DNA from: Sinomonas atrocyanea
Lineage (GTDB): Bacteria; Actinomycetota; Actinomycetes; Actinomycetales; Micrococcaceae
Reading direction: 5' to 3'
Assembly: GCF_001577305.1 (NCBI RefSeq)
Contig: NZ_CP014518.1
Span: 2,170,001-2,234,000 of the forward strand
DNA length: 64,000 bases
Positions 1 through 8,031 of this stretch are shown here, one piece after another (the stretch's first letter is position 1; the number at the start of each line of letters is the position of its first letter). The notes under the pieces were generated by a model, which was given only the letters and a program-made list of their open reading frames with translations, had not been told where the DNA came from and made no database searches. Both the position numbers and the translations under genes were made by a program.

Positions 1-467
1 AGCGGCTGCCGGACCGCGGCGACGGTCGCCTTCGCGCCGGAGGCCACGTGGGAGGCCACCATCTGCTCGAAGTCCATCCGGTACACGTGGTCGGCGCCGA
101 CCACGACCACGATCTCCGGCTGGGCGTCGTGGATCAGGTTCAGCGACTGGTAGATCGCGTTGGCGCTGCCCAGGAACCAGCTCTTCCCGACGCGCTGCTG
201 GGCCGGCACGGAGGCCACGTAGTTGCCCAGCTGCGGGGAGAGCCGCCAGGTCTCCGAAATGTGCCGGTCCAGGGAGTGCGACTTGTACTGGGTCAGCACC
301 ACAATCTGCAGATAGCCGGAATTCACGAGATTCGACATCGCGAAATCGATCAGCCGGTACCCTCCGGCGAACGGCACGGCGGGCTTGGCCCGGTCAGCCG
401 TCAGGGGCATCAGCCTCTTGCCCTCCCCACCTGCGAGGACGATCGCCAATACCTTCTTAGGTGCCAC
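1..467 (-). CDS. glgC: Glucose-1-phosphate adenylyltransferase GlgC, N-terminal part (runs off the left edge)
   Basis: Makes ADP-glucose from glucose-1-phosphate and ATP, the first committed step of glycogen and alpha-glucan synthesis in the cytoplasm. Reading leftward from GTG 467, the protein begins MAPKKVLAIVLAGGEGKRL, the nucleotide-binding signature of sugar-phosphate nucleotidyltransferases. This is followed by the FAGGYRLIDFAMSN and VVVVGADHVYRMDF motifs expected of GlgC. About 155 residues are in the window and the stop is outside. A GGGGG Shine-Dalgarno lies about 8 nt before the GTG. An upstream ATG at 484 is out of frame. It is divergent from glgA, the usual actinobacterial arrangement, so the two probably share control signals in 468-579. 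Confidence 0.95.
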   Translation of the reverse strand, partial: MAPKKVLAIVLAGGEGKRLMPLTADRAKPAVPFAGGYRLIDFAMSNLVNSGYLQIVVLTQYKSHSLDRHISETWRLSPQLGNYVASVPAQQRVGKSWFLGSANAIYQSLNLIHDAQPEIVVVVGADHVYRMDFEQMVASHVASGAKATVAAVRQP

Positions 468-579
468 TGCGCAACCCCCGTCATCTCGTGTCCACGACCT
501 GTTTTCCCGGCCTCCGCGGCTGCGAAACGCGGTCCCCTTCACACTAGTTCAGGTTCCAATGACCGACTACGTTGAAACC

Positions 580-1776
580 GTGCGAATCGACATTGTGACC
601 AAGGAATTCCCCCCGGAGATCTACGGCGGCGCCGGGGTGCATGTGGCCGAGCTCAGCAGGGTCCTCGCCCGCGAGGTGGACCTGCATGTCCACGCCTTCG
701 GAGCCCCCCGCGAAGCCGAGGTGAACGGGGCAGCGGTCACCTCGTACCAGGTCCCCGAGTACCTTTCCGGCGCCAACGCAGCCCTCCAGACCCTCGGGAT
801 CGACCTCGGCATCGTCCCGGACGTCGCCGGCGCGGACCTCGTCCATTCGCACACCTGGTACGCGAACATGGCAGGCCACCTCGCCTCGCTCATGCACGGG
901 ATCCCGCACGTGCTCTCCGCGCACAGCCTCGAGCCCCTGCGGCCGTGGAAGGCCGAGCAGCTCGGCGGCGGCTACCGCCTCTCGTCCTGGGTGGAGAAGA
1001 CGGCGTACGAGGCCGCCGACGCCATCATCGCCGTCTCCCACGGCATGCGCGCCGACATCCTGCGCTGCTACCCGGAGGTGGACCCGGCGAAGGTCAAGGT
1101 GGTCCACAACGGCATCGACGTCTCGCTCTGGGGCCGCGACGAGGGCACCGAGCACCTCGCGGGGCTCGGGATCGACCCGGCGAAGCCCTCGGTCGTGTTC
1201 GTGGGCCGCAACACGCGCCAGAAGGGGGTGCCGTACCTGCTGCGGGCGGCGTCCAAGCTCCCCGCGGACGTCCAGCTCGTCCTCTGCCTCGGCGCCGCGG
1301 ACACGCCGGAGCTCGCGGCCGAGACCGCGGCGCTGATCGACGGCCTGCGCGCCGAGCGGGAGGGCGTGGTCCTGATCGAGCGGATGCTCCCGCGCGCCGA
1401 GCTCATTCAGGTCCTCAGCCACGCGACGGCGTTCGCGTGCCCCAGCATCTACGAGCCGCTCGGGATCGTGAACCTCGAGGCGATGGCATGCGGCGCGGCG
1501 GTCGTGGCCACCGCCACCGGGGGCATCCCCGAGGTCGTCGACCACGGAACCACGGGGCTGCTCGTCCCGATCGAGCAGGTCAGCGACGGCACCGGCACGC
1601 CGCTGGATGCGGAGAAGTTCGTGGCGGACTTCGCGGCGGCCCTGACCGAGGTCGTCGCCGACCCGGACCGCGCCCGGGCGATGGGCCAGGCCGGCCGCGT
1701 CCGCGCCGAGGCGAACTTCTCGTGGGAGAGCATCGCGGAGACCACGCTCGAGGTCTACCGGTCGGTACTCGCGTAG
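580..1776 (+). CDS. glgA: Glycogen synthase / alpha-maltose-1-phosphate synthase, GT4 family
   Basis: A GT-B fold glycosyltransferase of 398 residues that uses ADP-glucose. Actinobacterial members act as glycogen synthase or, as GlgM, make maltose-1-phosphate for GlgE-type glucan synthesis. The N-terminus VRIDIVTKEFPPEIYGGAGV holds the nucleotide-sugar loop. Later motifs are VFVGRNTRQKG and the GT4 E-x7-E region in PSIYEPLGIVNLEAMACG. I chose GTG 580 because it gives the family N-terminus and because TACGTT (568-573) lies 6 nt upstream, the leaderless pattern common in this window. An in-frame ATG at 559 would add seven residues. Its product neighbour GlgC supplies ADP-glucose. Confidence 0.93.
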   Translation: MRIDIVTKEFPPEIYGGAGVHVAELSRVLAREVDLHVHAFGAPREAEVNGAAVTSYQVPEYLSGANAALQTLGIDLGIVPDVAGADLVHSHTWYANMAGHLASLMHGIPHVLSAHSLEPLRPWKAEQLGGGYRLSSWVEKTAYEAADAIIAVSHGMRADILRCYPEVDPAKVKVVHNGIDVSLWGRDEGTEHLAGLGIDPAKPSVVFVGRNTRQKGVPYLLRAASKLPADVQLVLCLGAADTPELAAETAALIDGLRAEREGVVLIERMLPRAELIQVLSHATAFACPSIYEPLGIVNLEAMACGAAVVATATGGIPEVVDHGTTGLLVPIEQVSDGTGTPLDAEKFVADFAAALTEVVADPDRARAMGQAGRVRAEANFSWESIAETTLEVYRSVLA

Positions 1777-1797
1777 GCTGGAGTCGAGAAGCGAGCG

Positions 1798-1843
1798 CAC
1801 GACGGCGGCGACTCACCCGCGTGGGTGAGTCGCCGCCGTCGTG
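1798..1843. terminator. Bidirectional hairpin terminator between glgA and hsp20
   Basis: Perfect inverted repeat with 21-bp arms (1798-1818 and 1823-1843) around the tetraloop GCGT. It sits between two convergent genes 22 nt after the glgA stop. No T run follows, as is usual for actinobacterial terminators. Confidence 0.8.
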
Positions 1844-1871
1844 GTCTCAGCTGTCGTGACGCAGCGCCGAT

Positions 1872-2315
1872 TCAGTCCCGGCTGACGTTGACCTTGGTGG
1901 GCCCAGGCCCCGCCTCCGGCGCAATGGGCACGCGGACTTCGAGCACGCCGTCGTGGTAGCTCGCCTTCACGTCCTCGCCGCGGGCGCCGCGCGGGAGCTC
2001 GACGGTGCGCGCATACGAGCCATAGCGGAACTCGCTGCGGTAGCCGCCCTTGGTCCGGTTGGCGGTGTCCTCGCGCCGCTCGGCCTTGATCGAGAGCGTC
2101 GAGTCCTGCACCGTCACTTCGACGTCCTTCTCGGGGTCGATCCCGGGAAGCTCGGCCCGGACCACGAGGGAATCTCCGTCGCGGAACTGCTCGGTGCGCA
2201 GCCACGCCGTCTCCCACTCGTCGACGAAGCGCTTGAACTGGTCGGGGAAGCCGAAGCGGCGCATCCCCTCCGGCATCATGTCCCACGGGCCTCTGCGGCC
2301 CCATCCATCGCCCAT
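1872..2315 (-). CDS. Hsp20/alpha-crystallin family small heat-shock protein
   Basis: ATP-independent holdase chaperone of 147 residues that binds unfolding proteins. After a short N-terminal arm (residues 1-45) comes the alpha-crystallin domain (about 46-135). It contains the typical VRAELPGIDPEKDVEVTVQD strand region, the FRYGSYARTVELP segment and the A-x-Y-x-DGVLEVRVP end strand, followed by a short C-terminal tail. A perfect AGGAGG lies 7 nt before the ATG. The gene converges on glgA and is separated from the upstream acyl-CoA oxidase gene by a hairpin, so it is probably its own unit. I saw no clear HspR inverted repeat in the 85 bp upstream. Confidence 0.92.
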   Translation of the reverse strand: MGDGWGRRGPWDMMPEGMRRFGFPDQFKRFVDEWETAWLRTEQFRDGDSLVVRAELPGIDPEKDVEVTVQDSTLSIKAERREDTANRTKGGYRSEFRYGSYARTVELPRGARGEDVKASYHDGVLEVRVPIAPEAGPGPTKVNVSRD

Positions 2316-2347
2316 GGATATCCTCCTGACGTGCCCCGGGCACCGGT

Positions 2348-2383
2348 GCGGCCGGGTCCTGCCTTCAGGCTAGACCCGGCCGC
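2348..2383 (-). terminator. Hairpin terminator after the acyl-CoA oxidase-like gene
   Basis: Perfect 11-bp arms GCGGCCGGGTC (2348-2358) and GACCCGGCCGC (2373-2383), with a nested CCTG/CAGG stem. It is 18 nt beyond the stop of the minus-strand acyl-CoA oxidase-like gene and upstream of hsp20. Confidence 0.65.
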
Positions 2384-2400
2384 GGGCACGGGGAAGGGGC

Positions 2401-4476
2401 CTACTTCTTGACGTTCTTCTCCTTCAGGGGCGCCTGGCCCGAGGCGCGCAGCGCGGCGTAGTAGGCCGCGGCCTCCTCCTGCCGCCGGGCCTCGACGCCG
2501 CTCGCCACGGTCGCCCGCAGGTGCTCCTGCGTGTAGCCGAACGCGTCGACGAGGTCGAGGGCGTGCGGGCGGAGCCTGGCGAGCAGGCGGTTGATGTACT
2601 CGCCGACCGTGCGTCCGCGTTGCATCGAGAGCCGCCCGTTCATGAGGTGCCACTCGAGGTGCTTCTCGATGAGCGTCAGCCCGAACAGGTCGCGCAGCCA
2701 CGTCAGGACCTGCCGGGTGCCGGGGTCCTCGATCTTCTCGAGGGCCTCGGTGAACGCCTCCCACTGGAGGAGCTCGCCGTGGGCGCGAGCGGCCTCGATG
2801 AGCTCGTTCTGGTGCGCGTTGAACCGAGCGGCGGCCTCCGCCTGCGGCAGCTTGGTAGCGCCCTGGAGAGCCTGGGCCGCCTGGGCGACCATGGCCTGGA
2901 CGCGCTCGGCGAGCAGGAGCCGCTGCGTGTCAGGGTCGCGGAGGGCGAGGGCGGAGCGCTGGGCCCGGCCGGAGTCCGCGATGAACTGGGCCACGGCGCC
3001 GAGGCCCGTCTTGAGCGCCACGCCGCGCGCCTGTCCGAGCGCGAACTTCGCCAGGGCCCCCACGTTCATGGTGCGGAACTCCTTGGCGTAGTCGTTCAGG
3101 AGGCGCTTGGCCACGAGCTGGAGCAGCACGTTGTTGTCGCCCTCGAACGTCACGTAGATGTCGAGGTCCGCTCGCAGGGACGCGAAGCGGTTCTCGATCA
3201 TGAAGCCGGCGCCGCCGCACGCCTCACGGCACTCCTGGAGCGTCTCGAGCGCGTGCCACGTGGAGAGCGGCTTGAGCGCCGCGGCGAAGGTCTCGAGGTC
3301 CTGGCGGTCCTCATCCGTGTCCTGCGTGCCGGAGAACACGCCGTCGAACTTCGTCAGCAGCTCCTCGTGCGCGAAGCTCATGGCGTACGTGGCGGCGAGC
3401 AGCGGGAAGAGGCGGCGCTGGTGGCGCTGGTAGTCCAGCAGCATCTCCTCGGCGGTGTCCGAGGAGGCGTTGAACTGGCGGCGCTCGGCCGCGTAGCGGA
3501 TCGCGGCCGTGAGCCCCACCTTGGAGGCGGCGACGGCGGCCCCGTCGAGGGAGACGCGGCCCTGCACGAGCGTGCCGAGCATCGTGAAGAAGCGGCGGCC
3601 CGGGCTCGCGATGGGGGAGGTGTAGGTGCCGTCCTCGTCCACGGCGCCGTAGCGGTCGAGCAGGTTGAACCGGGGGACGCGGACGTTGTCGAAGCAGAGC
3701 CGGCCGTTGTCGATGCCGTTGAGGCCGCCCTTGACGCCGTCGTCCTCGGTCTTGATGCCGGGCAGCGGCTCCTTGGTCAGGGGGTCGCGGATCGGCACAT
3801 AGAAGGCGTGCACGCCGTGGTTGACGCCCTTGACGATGAGCTGGGCGAAGACGGTCGCGGCGATGCCGTCCTTTGCGGCGTTGCCGAGGTACTCCTTCCA
3901 CGCGGCGCGGAAGGGGGTGTTGATGACGAACTCGTCCGTGGCATCGTCGTACGTGGCGGTGGTGCCGATGCTCGCGACGTCGGAGCCGTGCCCGATCTCG
4001 GTCATCGCGAAGGCGCCCGGCACGGTGAGGTCCATGATGTCCGGGAGCCACCTGCGGTGGTGCTCCGCGGTGCCGAGGTGCAGGACGGCGGCGCCGAAGA
4101 GGCCCCACTGGACGCCTGACTTGATCTGCAGCGACGGATCTGCGGTGACGAGTTCCTCGAAGCCGGCGATGTTGCCGCCGTGGTTCTCCTCGCCGCCGAG
4201 CTCCTTCGGGAAGGCCCGCTGGATGGCGCCCTCGTCCACGAGGATCTTCAGCTGGCCGAAGACGCGCTCGCGGTGCTCGGTGTAGGTCAGGCCCTCGAGC
4301 TTGTGCAGCTCGGGGCGGGCGGCGAGCTCGCGGGCCTGCCGGCGCACGTCGGCCCAGGTCCCGAGCAGCAGCTCGCCCAGCGCGGCGACGTCGATCTGCG
4401 GCGACTGCTCGAGGTCGGCCAGGTCGGCCTCGGCCTCGGCGGATGCAGAAGGGGCAGCGGTCTGGTGGGTCGTCAT
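2401..4476 (-). CDS. Acyl-CoA oxidase-like acyl-CoA dehydrogenase
   Basis: FAD enzyme of 691 residues for the first, alpha-beta dehydrogenation step of fatty acyl-CoA breakdown. The length and extra C-terminal half (about 450-691) resemble peroxisomal acyl-CoA oxidases more than the roughly 390-residue classical dehydrogenases. Recognisable parts are the flavin-contact segment AFAMTEIGHGSDVASIGTTA, the CGGAGFMIENRFASLRAD segment and FEGDNNVLLQ, whose Glu matches the usual catalytic base. The start ATG has an AGGAG 5 nt upstream. It overlaps the tetR stop by 4 bp (4473-4476), so the two are translationally coupled. Whether it passes electrons to oxygen or to ETF cannot be told from sequence. 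Confidence 0.88.
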   Translation of the reverse strand: MTTHQTAAPSASAEAEADLADLEQSPQIDVAALGELLLGTWADVRRQARELAARPELHKLEGLTYTEHRERVFGQLKILVDEGAIQRAFPKELGGEENHGGNIAGFEELVTADPSLQIKSGVQWGLFGAAVLHLGTAEHHRRWLPDIMDLTVPGAFAMTEIGHGSDVASIGTTATYDDATDEFVINTPFRAAWKEYLGNAAKDGIAATVFAQLIVKGVNHGVHAFYVPIRDPLTKEPLPGIKTEDDGVKGGLNGIDNGRLCFDNVRVPRFNLLDRYGAVDEDGTYTSPIASPGRRFFTMLGTLVQGRVSLDGAAVAASKVGLTAAIRYAAERRQFNASSDTAEEMLLDYQRHQRRLFPLLAATYAMSFAHEELLTKFDGVFSGTQDTDEDRQDLETFAAALKPLSTWHALETLQECREACGGAGFMIENRFASLRADLDIYVTFEGDNNVLLQLVAKRLLNDYAKEFRTMNVGALAKFALGQARGVALKTGLGAVAQFIADSGRAQRSALALRDPDTQRLLLAERVQAMVAQAAQALQGATKLPQAEAAARFNAHQNELIEAARAHGELLQWEAFTEALEKIEDPGTRQVLTWLRDLFGLTLIEKHLEWHLMNGRLSMQRGRTVGEYINRLLARLRPHALDLVDAFGYTQEHLRATVASGVEARRQEEAAAYYAALRASGQAPLKEKNVKK

Positions 4477-5189
4477 CGTGTCTCCTGTGGTGGAAGGGGT
4501 GCGGCTGGCGCCGGCCGGTGGTCGGACTCGGCGGAGGCTCCGACCGGGACGGTCGCCTGGGCGGCGATGCCCGCGAAGAGCCAGTCGGCGATCAGGCCAG
4601 CCATGTCGTCGAGGGATGGCTTGTTCTCGGACGGCGCCGCGGTGAGCCAGCGCTCGCCGGCGGTGCGGACGAGCCCGATCGCGGCCGGCGGCCAGTAGTC
4701 GAGCGTCGCGGAGGCGGTAGGACCGAGGTACCGGGCCATGGGGGCCTGGATCATGGACCCGACGGCGTCGAAGAAGCTGCCGAAGGCACGGTCCGGGTCC
4801 GCTGGCGCCCGCGTGACGAACTCGTACACGTGCGGCGAGCGCGCGGCCATGCCCAGGTAGGCGGCGACCATGGCCCGCAGTCCCTCGTACGGCGTCTGCG
4901 CGGCGGCGGCCGCGGCCGCGATGCGCTCCTGCATCTGGGCCAGGACGAGCGAGCCCATGGCGGCCTGCAGGCCCGCCTTGTCCCGGAAGTACCGGTAGAA
5001 GACGGACTTCGACGTGCCGGCGACGGCGGCGATGTCCTCCATGGGCACGTCCGGTCCGAGCCGGTGCACGGCCCTCCGGGCCGCGTGGACGAGCTCGGCG
5101 CGGCGTTCCTCGCGGTGGCTCGCCCAGCGCGCGGTGCGGCCGTCGACGCCGGGCGACGGCGCGGCGTCGTTCGCGGTGGCTTGGTTCAC
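4473..5189 (-). CDS. TetR family regulator, likely of fatty-acid genes
   Basis: DNA-binding repressor of 238 residues. The N-terminal helix-turn-helix (about residues 32-75) reads DVPMEDIAAVAGTSKSVFYR, a strong TetR signature. The rest is a helical ligand-binding domain of the kind that binds acyl-CoA in relatives, although the ligand here is unknown. It is the first gene of an operon with the acyl-CoA oxidase-like gene and divergent from the thiolase operon, so control of fatty-acid degradation is the natural inference. GTG 5189 lies 7 nt after TACGCT (5202-5197), suggesting a leaderless mRNA. That -10 is one arm of the palindrome at 5197-5213. Confidence 0.9.
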   Translation of the reverse strand: MNQATANDAAPSPGVDGRTARWASHREERRAELVHAARRAVHRLGPDVPMEDIAAVAGTSKSVFYRYFRDKAGLQAAMGSLVLAQMQERIAAAAAAAQTPYEGLRAMVAAYLGMAARSPHVYEFVTRAPADPDRAFGSFFDAVGSMIQAPMARYLGPTASATLDYWPPAAIGLVRTAGERWLTAAPSENKPSLDDMAGLIADWLFAGIAAQATVPVGASAESDHRPAPAAPLPPQETR

Positions 5190-5196
5190 GGTACTC

Positions 5197-5213
5197 AGCG
5201 TATCAGGTACGCT
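5197..5213. promoter_or_regulatory. Palindrome carrying two divergent -10 boxes, candidate TetR operator
   Basis: AGCGTA-TCAGG-TACGCT is a perfect inverted repeat with 6-bp arms. Read leftward, TACGCT is a -10 box 7 nt before the tetR GTG. Read rightward, TACGCT (5208-5213) is a -10 box about 45 nt before the thiolase ATG. One bound repressor would block both. Operator function is inferred. Confidence 0.55.
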
Positions 5214-5257
5214 AGGTATCGGTAATTCAGATCACAGCTCCCGACCGGAGGACCGCT

Positions 5258-6580
5258 ATGCCCACCCCTTCCTCTCCTGGCATCCGCAAGGCCGTCGTCG
5301 TCGGCGGCAACCGCATCCCGTTCGCCCGGGCCAACGGCGCGTACGCGCGCACCTCGAACCAGGACATGCTCACCGCCGCGCTCGACGGGCTCGTGGCCCG
5401 CTTCGGCCTGCAGGACGAGCAGATCGGGGAGGTCGCCGCGGGCGCCGTCCTCAAGCACAGCCGTGACTTCAACCTCACCCGGGAGTCCGTCCTCGGGTCG
5501 GCCCTCCGCCCCGAGACCCCCGCCTACGACGTGCAGCAGGCCTGCGCGACCGGCCTCGAGACCGTGCTCCAGCTCTCCGACAAGATCAAGCTCGGCCGCC
5601 TCGACTCGGCGATCGCCGGCGGCGTCGACTCCGCCTCGGACGCCCCGATCGTGGTCAGCGAAGGACTGCGCGAGGTCATCCTCGAGCTCAGCCGCGCCAA
5701 GACCCTCCAGCAGAAGCTCAAGGCCGTCTCCAAGCTGCGCCCCAAGGACCTCGCGCCGATGGCGCCTGGCACCAACGAGCCCCGCACCGGCCTGTCCATG
5801 GGCGAGCACCAGGCGCTGACCACGAAGCAGTGGAACATCACGCGCGAGGCCCAGGACGAGCTGGCGCTCGCGTCCCACCGCAACCTCGCCGCGGCCTACG
5901 AGCGCGGCTTCTTCGACGACCTCGTGACCCCGTACCGCGGCCTCGCGAAGGACTCGAACCTCCGCGCCGACACCTCGATGGAGAAGCTCGGCAAGCTCTC
6001 GCCCGTCTTCGGCCGCCAGCTTGGCTCTGAGGCCAGCATGACCGCCGGCAACTCGACCCCGCTCACCGACGGGGCCTCCGCCGTGCTGCTCGCCTCCGAG
6101 GACTGGGCCGCCGAGCGCGACCTGCCCGTCCTCGCCGAGATCGTGGACGGCGAGGCCGCGGCCGTGGACTTCGTGCACGGCAAGGACGGACTGCTCATGG
6201 CGCCCGTGTTCGCGGTGCCCCGCCTGCTCGGCCGCCTCGGCCTGACCCTCGAGGACATCGACTACTTCGAGATCCACGAGGCCTTCGCCGGCACCGTGCT
6301 CGCGACCCTCGCCGCCTGGGAGGACGCCGACTTCTGCCGCGAGCGCCTCGGCCTCGACGGCGCCTTCGGGAAGGTGGACCGCGCCAAGCTCAACGTCAAC
6401 GGCTCCTCGCTCGCCGCCGGCCACCCGTTCGCCGCGACCGGCGGGCGCATCGTCGCGACCCTCGCCAAGCAGCTCCACGAGCGCGGCCGCGCCGGAGACC
6501 TCGGCCGCCCGGCCCGCGGGCTCATCTCCGTCTGCGCGGCCGGCGGCATGGGCGTCGTCGCGGTCCTCGAGGGCCGCTGA
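5258..6580 (+). CDS. Acetyl-CoA C-acyltransferase (thiolase)
   Basis: Cleaves 3-ketoacyl-CoA with CoA at the end of each beta-oxidation round, or condenses acyl-CoAs in reverse. It has 440 residues, slightly longer than the usual 390-400, like FadI/FadA2-type enzymes. The nucleophilic Cys96 is in QQACATGLE, the catalytic His389 is in GHPFAATG, and the second Cys426 is in SVCAAGGMG. The GGAGG Shine-Dalgarno is 8 nt before ATG. It starts the operon with the FabG4-like reductase and the MaoC hydratase. The same set of activities (FadA2, FabG4, HtdX) is neighbouring in Mycobacterium tuberculosis. Confidence 0.93.
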   Translation: MPTPSSPGIRKAVVVGGNRIPFARANGAYARTSNQDMLTAALDGLVARFGLQDEQIGEVAAGAVLKHSRDFNLTRESVLGSALRPETPAYDVQQACATGLETVLQLSDKIKLGRLDSAIAGGVDSASDAPIVVSEGLREVILELSRAKTLQQKLKAVSKLRPKDLAPMAPGTNEPRTGLSMGEHQALTTKQWNITREAQDELALASHRNLAAAYERGFFDDLVTPYRGLAKDSNLRADTSMEKLGKLSPVFGRQLGSEASMTAGNSTPLTDGASAVLLASEDWAAERDLPVLAEIVDGEAAAVDFVHGKDGLLMAPVFAVPRLLGRLGLTLEDIDYFEIHEAFAGTVLATLAAWEDADFCRERLGLDGAFGKVDRAKLNVNGSSLAAGHPFAATGGRIVATLAKQLHERGRAGDLGRPARGLISVCAAGGMGVVAVLEGR

Positions 6581-6603
6581 GGGCCGGGGGAAGGGGAACA
6601 GGC

Positions 6604-8031
6604 ATGGCTGACAAGTACACCGACTTCGTCTCGCGCGGCTGGGGCCGGGACCTGGCCAAGCGGCTTGGGCTCCCGCAGCCGGTGGCCCTGCGCCGCTACG
6701 AGCCCGGCGCGCCCCTCGTGGCGGGGCCCGTCCTGCTCGTCGGCGCCGGCGCCGGGGCGGATGCGCTCGAGACGGCGCTGAAGGGCTGGGATGTCGAGGT
6801 GCTCAGGGATCCCGGCGTCGCCCCGGCCGCCGGCGGGACGCACGACGCCGGTGCCTCGCCGTCGTCGTCCGCCCCGCCCGCCGCCCCGGCCGGCGCCGGA
6901 AGAAGCGGAGCGAAGCTCGGCGGGATCGTGCTCGCCCTCGACACGGTGGCGCGGCCCGAGGACCTCTCCGGGCCGATCCTCGCCGCCGGCCGTGCGCTGC
7001 GCTCGCTGGGCCCGAGCGCGCGGGTCGTCACCGTCTCGCGCCGGTCCTCGACCGCGGACGAGCCCGCGCTCGCCGCCGCCCGCGCCGGCGTGGACGGCAT
7101 CCTGCGCTCGCTGGCCAAGGAACTGCACAGCGGGGCGACCGGCAACGGGATCCTGCTCGCCGAGGGCGTCGAGGCGGACGCCCCCAGCGCGCTCGGCGCG
7201 CTGCGGTTCCTGCTCTCGGGGCGGTCGGCGTTCGTGGACGGGCAGTTCCTCACCGTCGGCACGGCCAAGGGCGAGCTGCCCGCAGATCCTGAGAAGCCCC
7301 TCGCCGGGAAGGTCGCGGTGGTCACCGGGGCCGCCCGGGGGATCGGCGCGGCGATTGCCCGCACGCTGGCCCGCGACGGCGCCAAGGTGGTCGTCGTGGA
7401 CGTGCCCGCGGCGGGAGACTCCCTCGCCAAGGTCGCCAACGAGGTCCGCGGCACCGCCCTCCAGCTCGACATCACCAAGCCCGAGGCCGGCGAGCGGATC
7501 CTCGAGCACGCCCTGGCCCGGCACGGCGCCCTCGATATCCTCGTGCACAATGCGGGCATCACCCGGGACAAGCTCCTGGCCAACATGGACCCGGCCCGGT
7601 GGGACTCCGTCATCGCCGTGAACATCGCGGCCCAGCTGCGCATCAACGAGGCGCTGCTCGGCTCCGGCAGGCTCGGCGACGGGTTCCGCCTCGTCTCGGT
7701 GGCCTCGACCTCGGGAATCGCGGGGAACCGCGGCCAGACCAACTATGCCGCCTCCAAGGCAGGGGTCATCGGGATGGTCCGGTCCACCGCCGCCCGGCTC
7801 GCCGCGTCCGGCGGGAGCGCGAACGCCGTGGCCCCGGGGTTCATCGAGACCGAGATGACGGCCAGGATCCCCTTCGCGACGCGCGAGGTGGCCCGGCGCC
7901 TCAACTCGCTGCAGCAGGGCGGCCTGCCCCTGGACGTGGCCGAGGCGATCGCGTTCCTGGCCTCCGACGCCGCTGGGGGCATCTCCGGCAACGTGCTGCG
8001 CGTGTGCGGGCAGAATCTGGTCGGGCAGTGA
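6604..8031 (+). CDS. fabG4: FabG4-like 3-oxoacyl-[ACP/CoA] reductase with extra N-terminal domain
   Basis: NAD(P)-dependent short-chain dehydrogenase of 475 residues that interconverts 3-oxoacyl and 3-hydroxyacyl thioesters. The catalytic half begins near residue 235, with the cofactor motif VTGAARGIGAAIA from residue 240. It also has the NAG motif and the active-site NYAASK with Tyr381 and Lys385. The first 220 residues form a flavodoxin-like, catalytically blank Rossmann domain, as in the high-molecular-weight FabG4 of mycobacteria. A Pro/Ala-rich linker interrupts it near residues 75-100. It starts 23 nt after the thiolase and its stop overlaps the MaoC start as GTGA. Confidence 0.9.
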   Translation: MADKYTDFVSRGWGRDLAKRLGLPQPVALRRYEPGAPLVAGPVLLVGAGAGADALETALKGWDVEVLRDPGVAPAAGGTHDAGASPSSSAPPAAPAGAGRSGAKLGGIVLALDTVARPEDLSGPILAAGRALRSLGPSARVVTVSRRSSTADEPALAAARAGVDGILRSLAKELHSGATGNGILLAEGVEADAPSALGALRFLLSGRSAFVDGQFLTVGTAKGELPADPEKPLAGKVAVVTGAARGIGAAIARTLARDGAKVVVVDVPAAGDSLAKVANEVRGTALQLDITKPEAGERILEHALARHGALDILVHNAGITRDKLLANMDPARWDSVIAVNIAAQLRINEALLGSGRLGDGFRLVSVASTSGIAGNRGQTNYAASKAGVIGMVRSTAARLAASGGSANAVAPGFIETEMTARIPFATREVARRLNSLQQGGLPLDVAEAIAFLASDAAGGISGNVLRVCGQNLVGQ

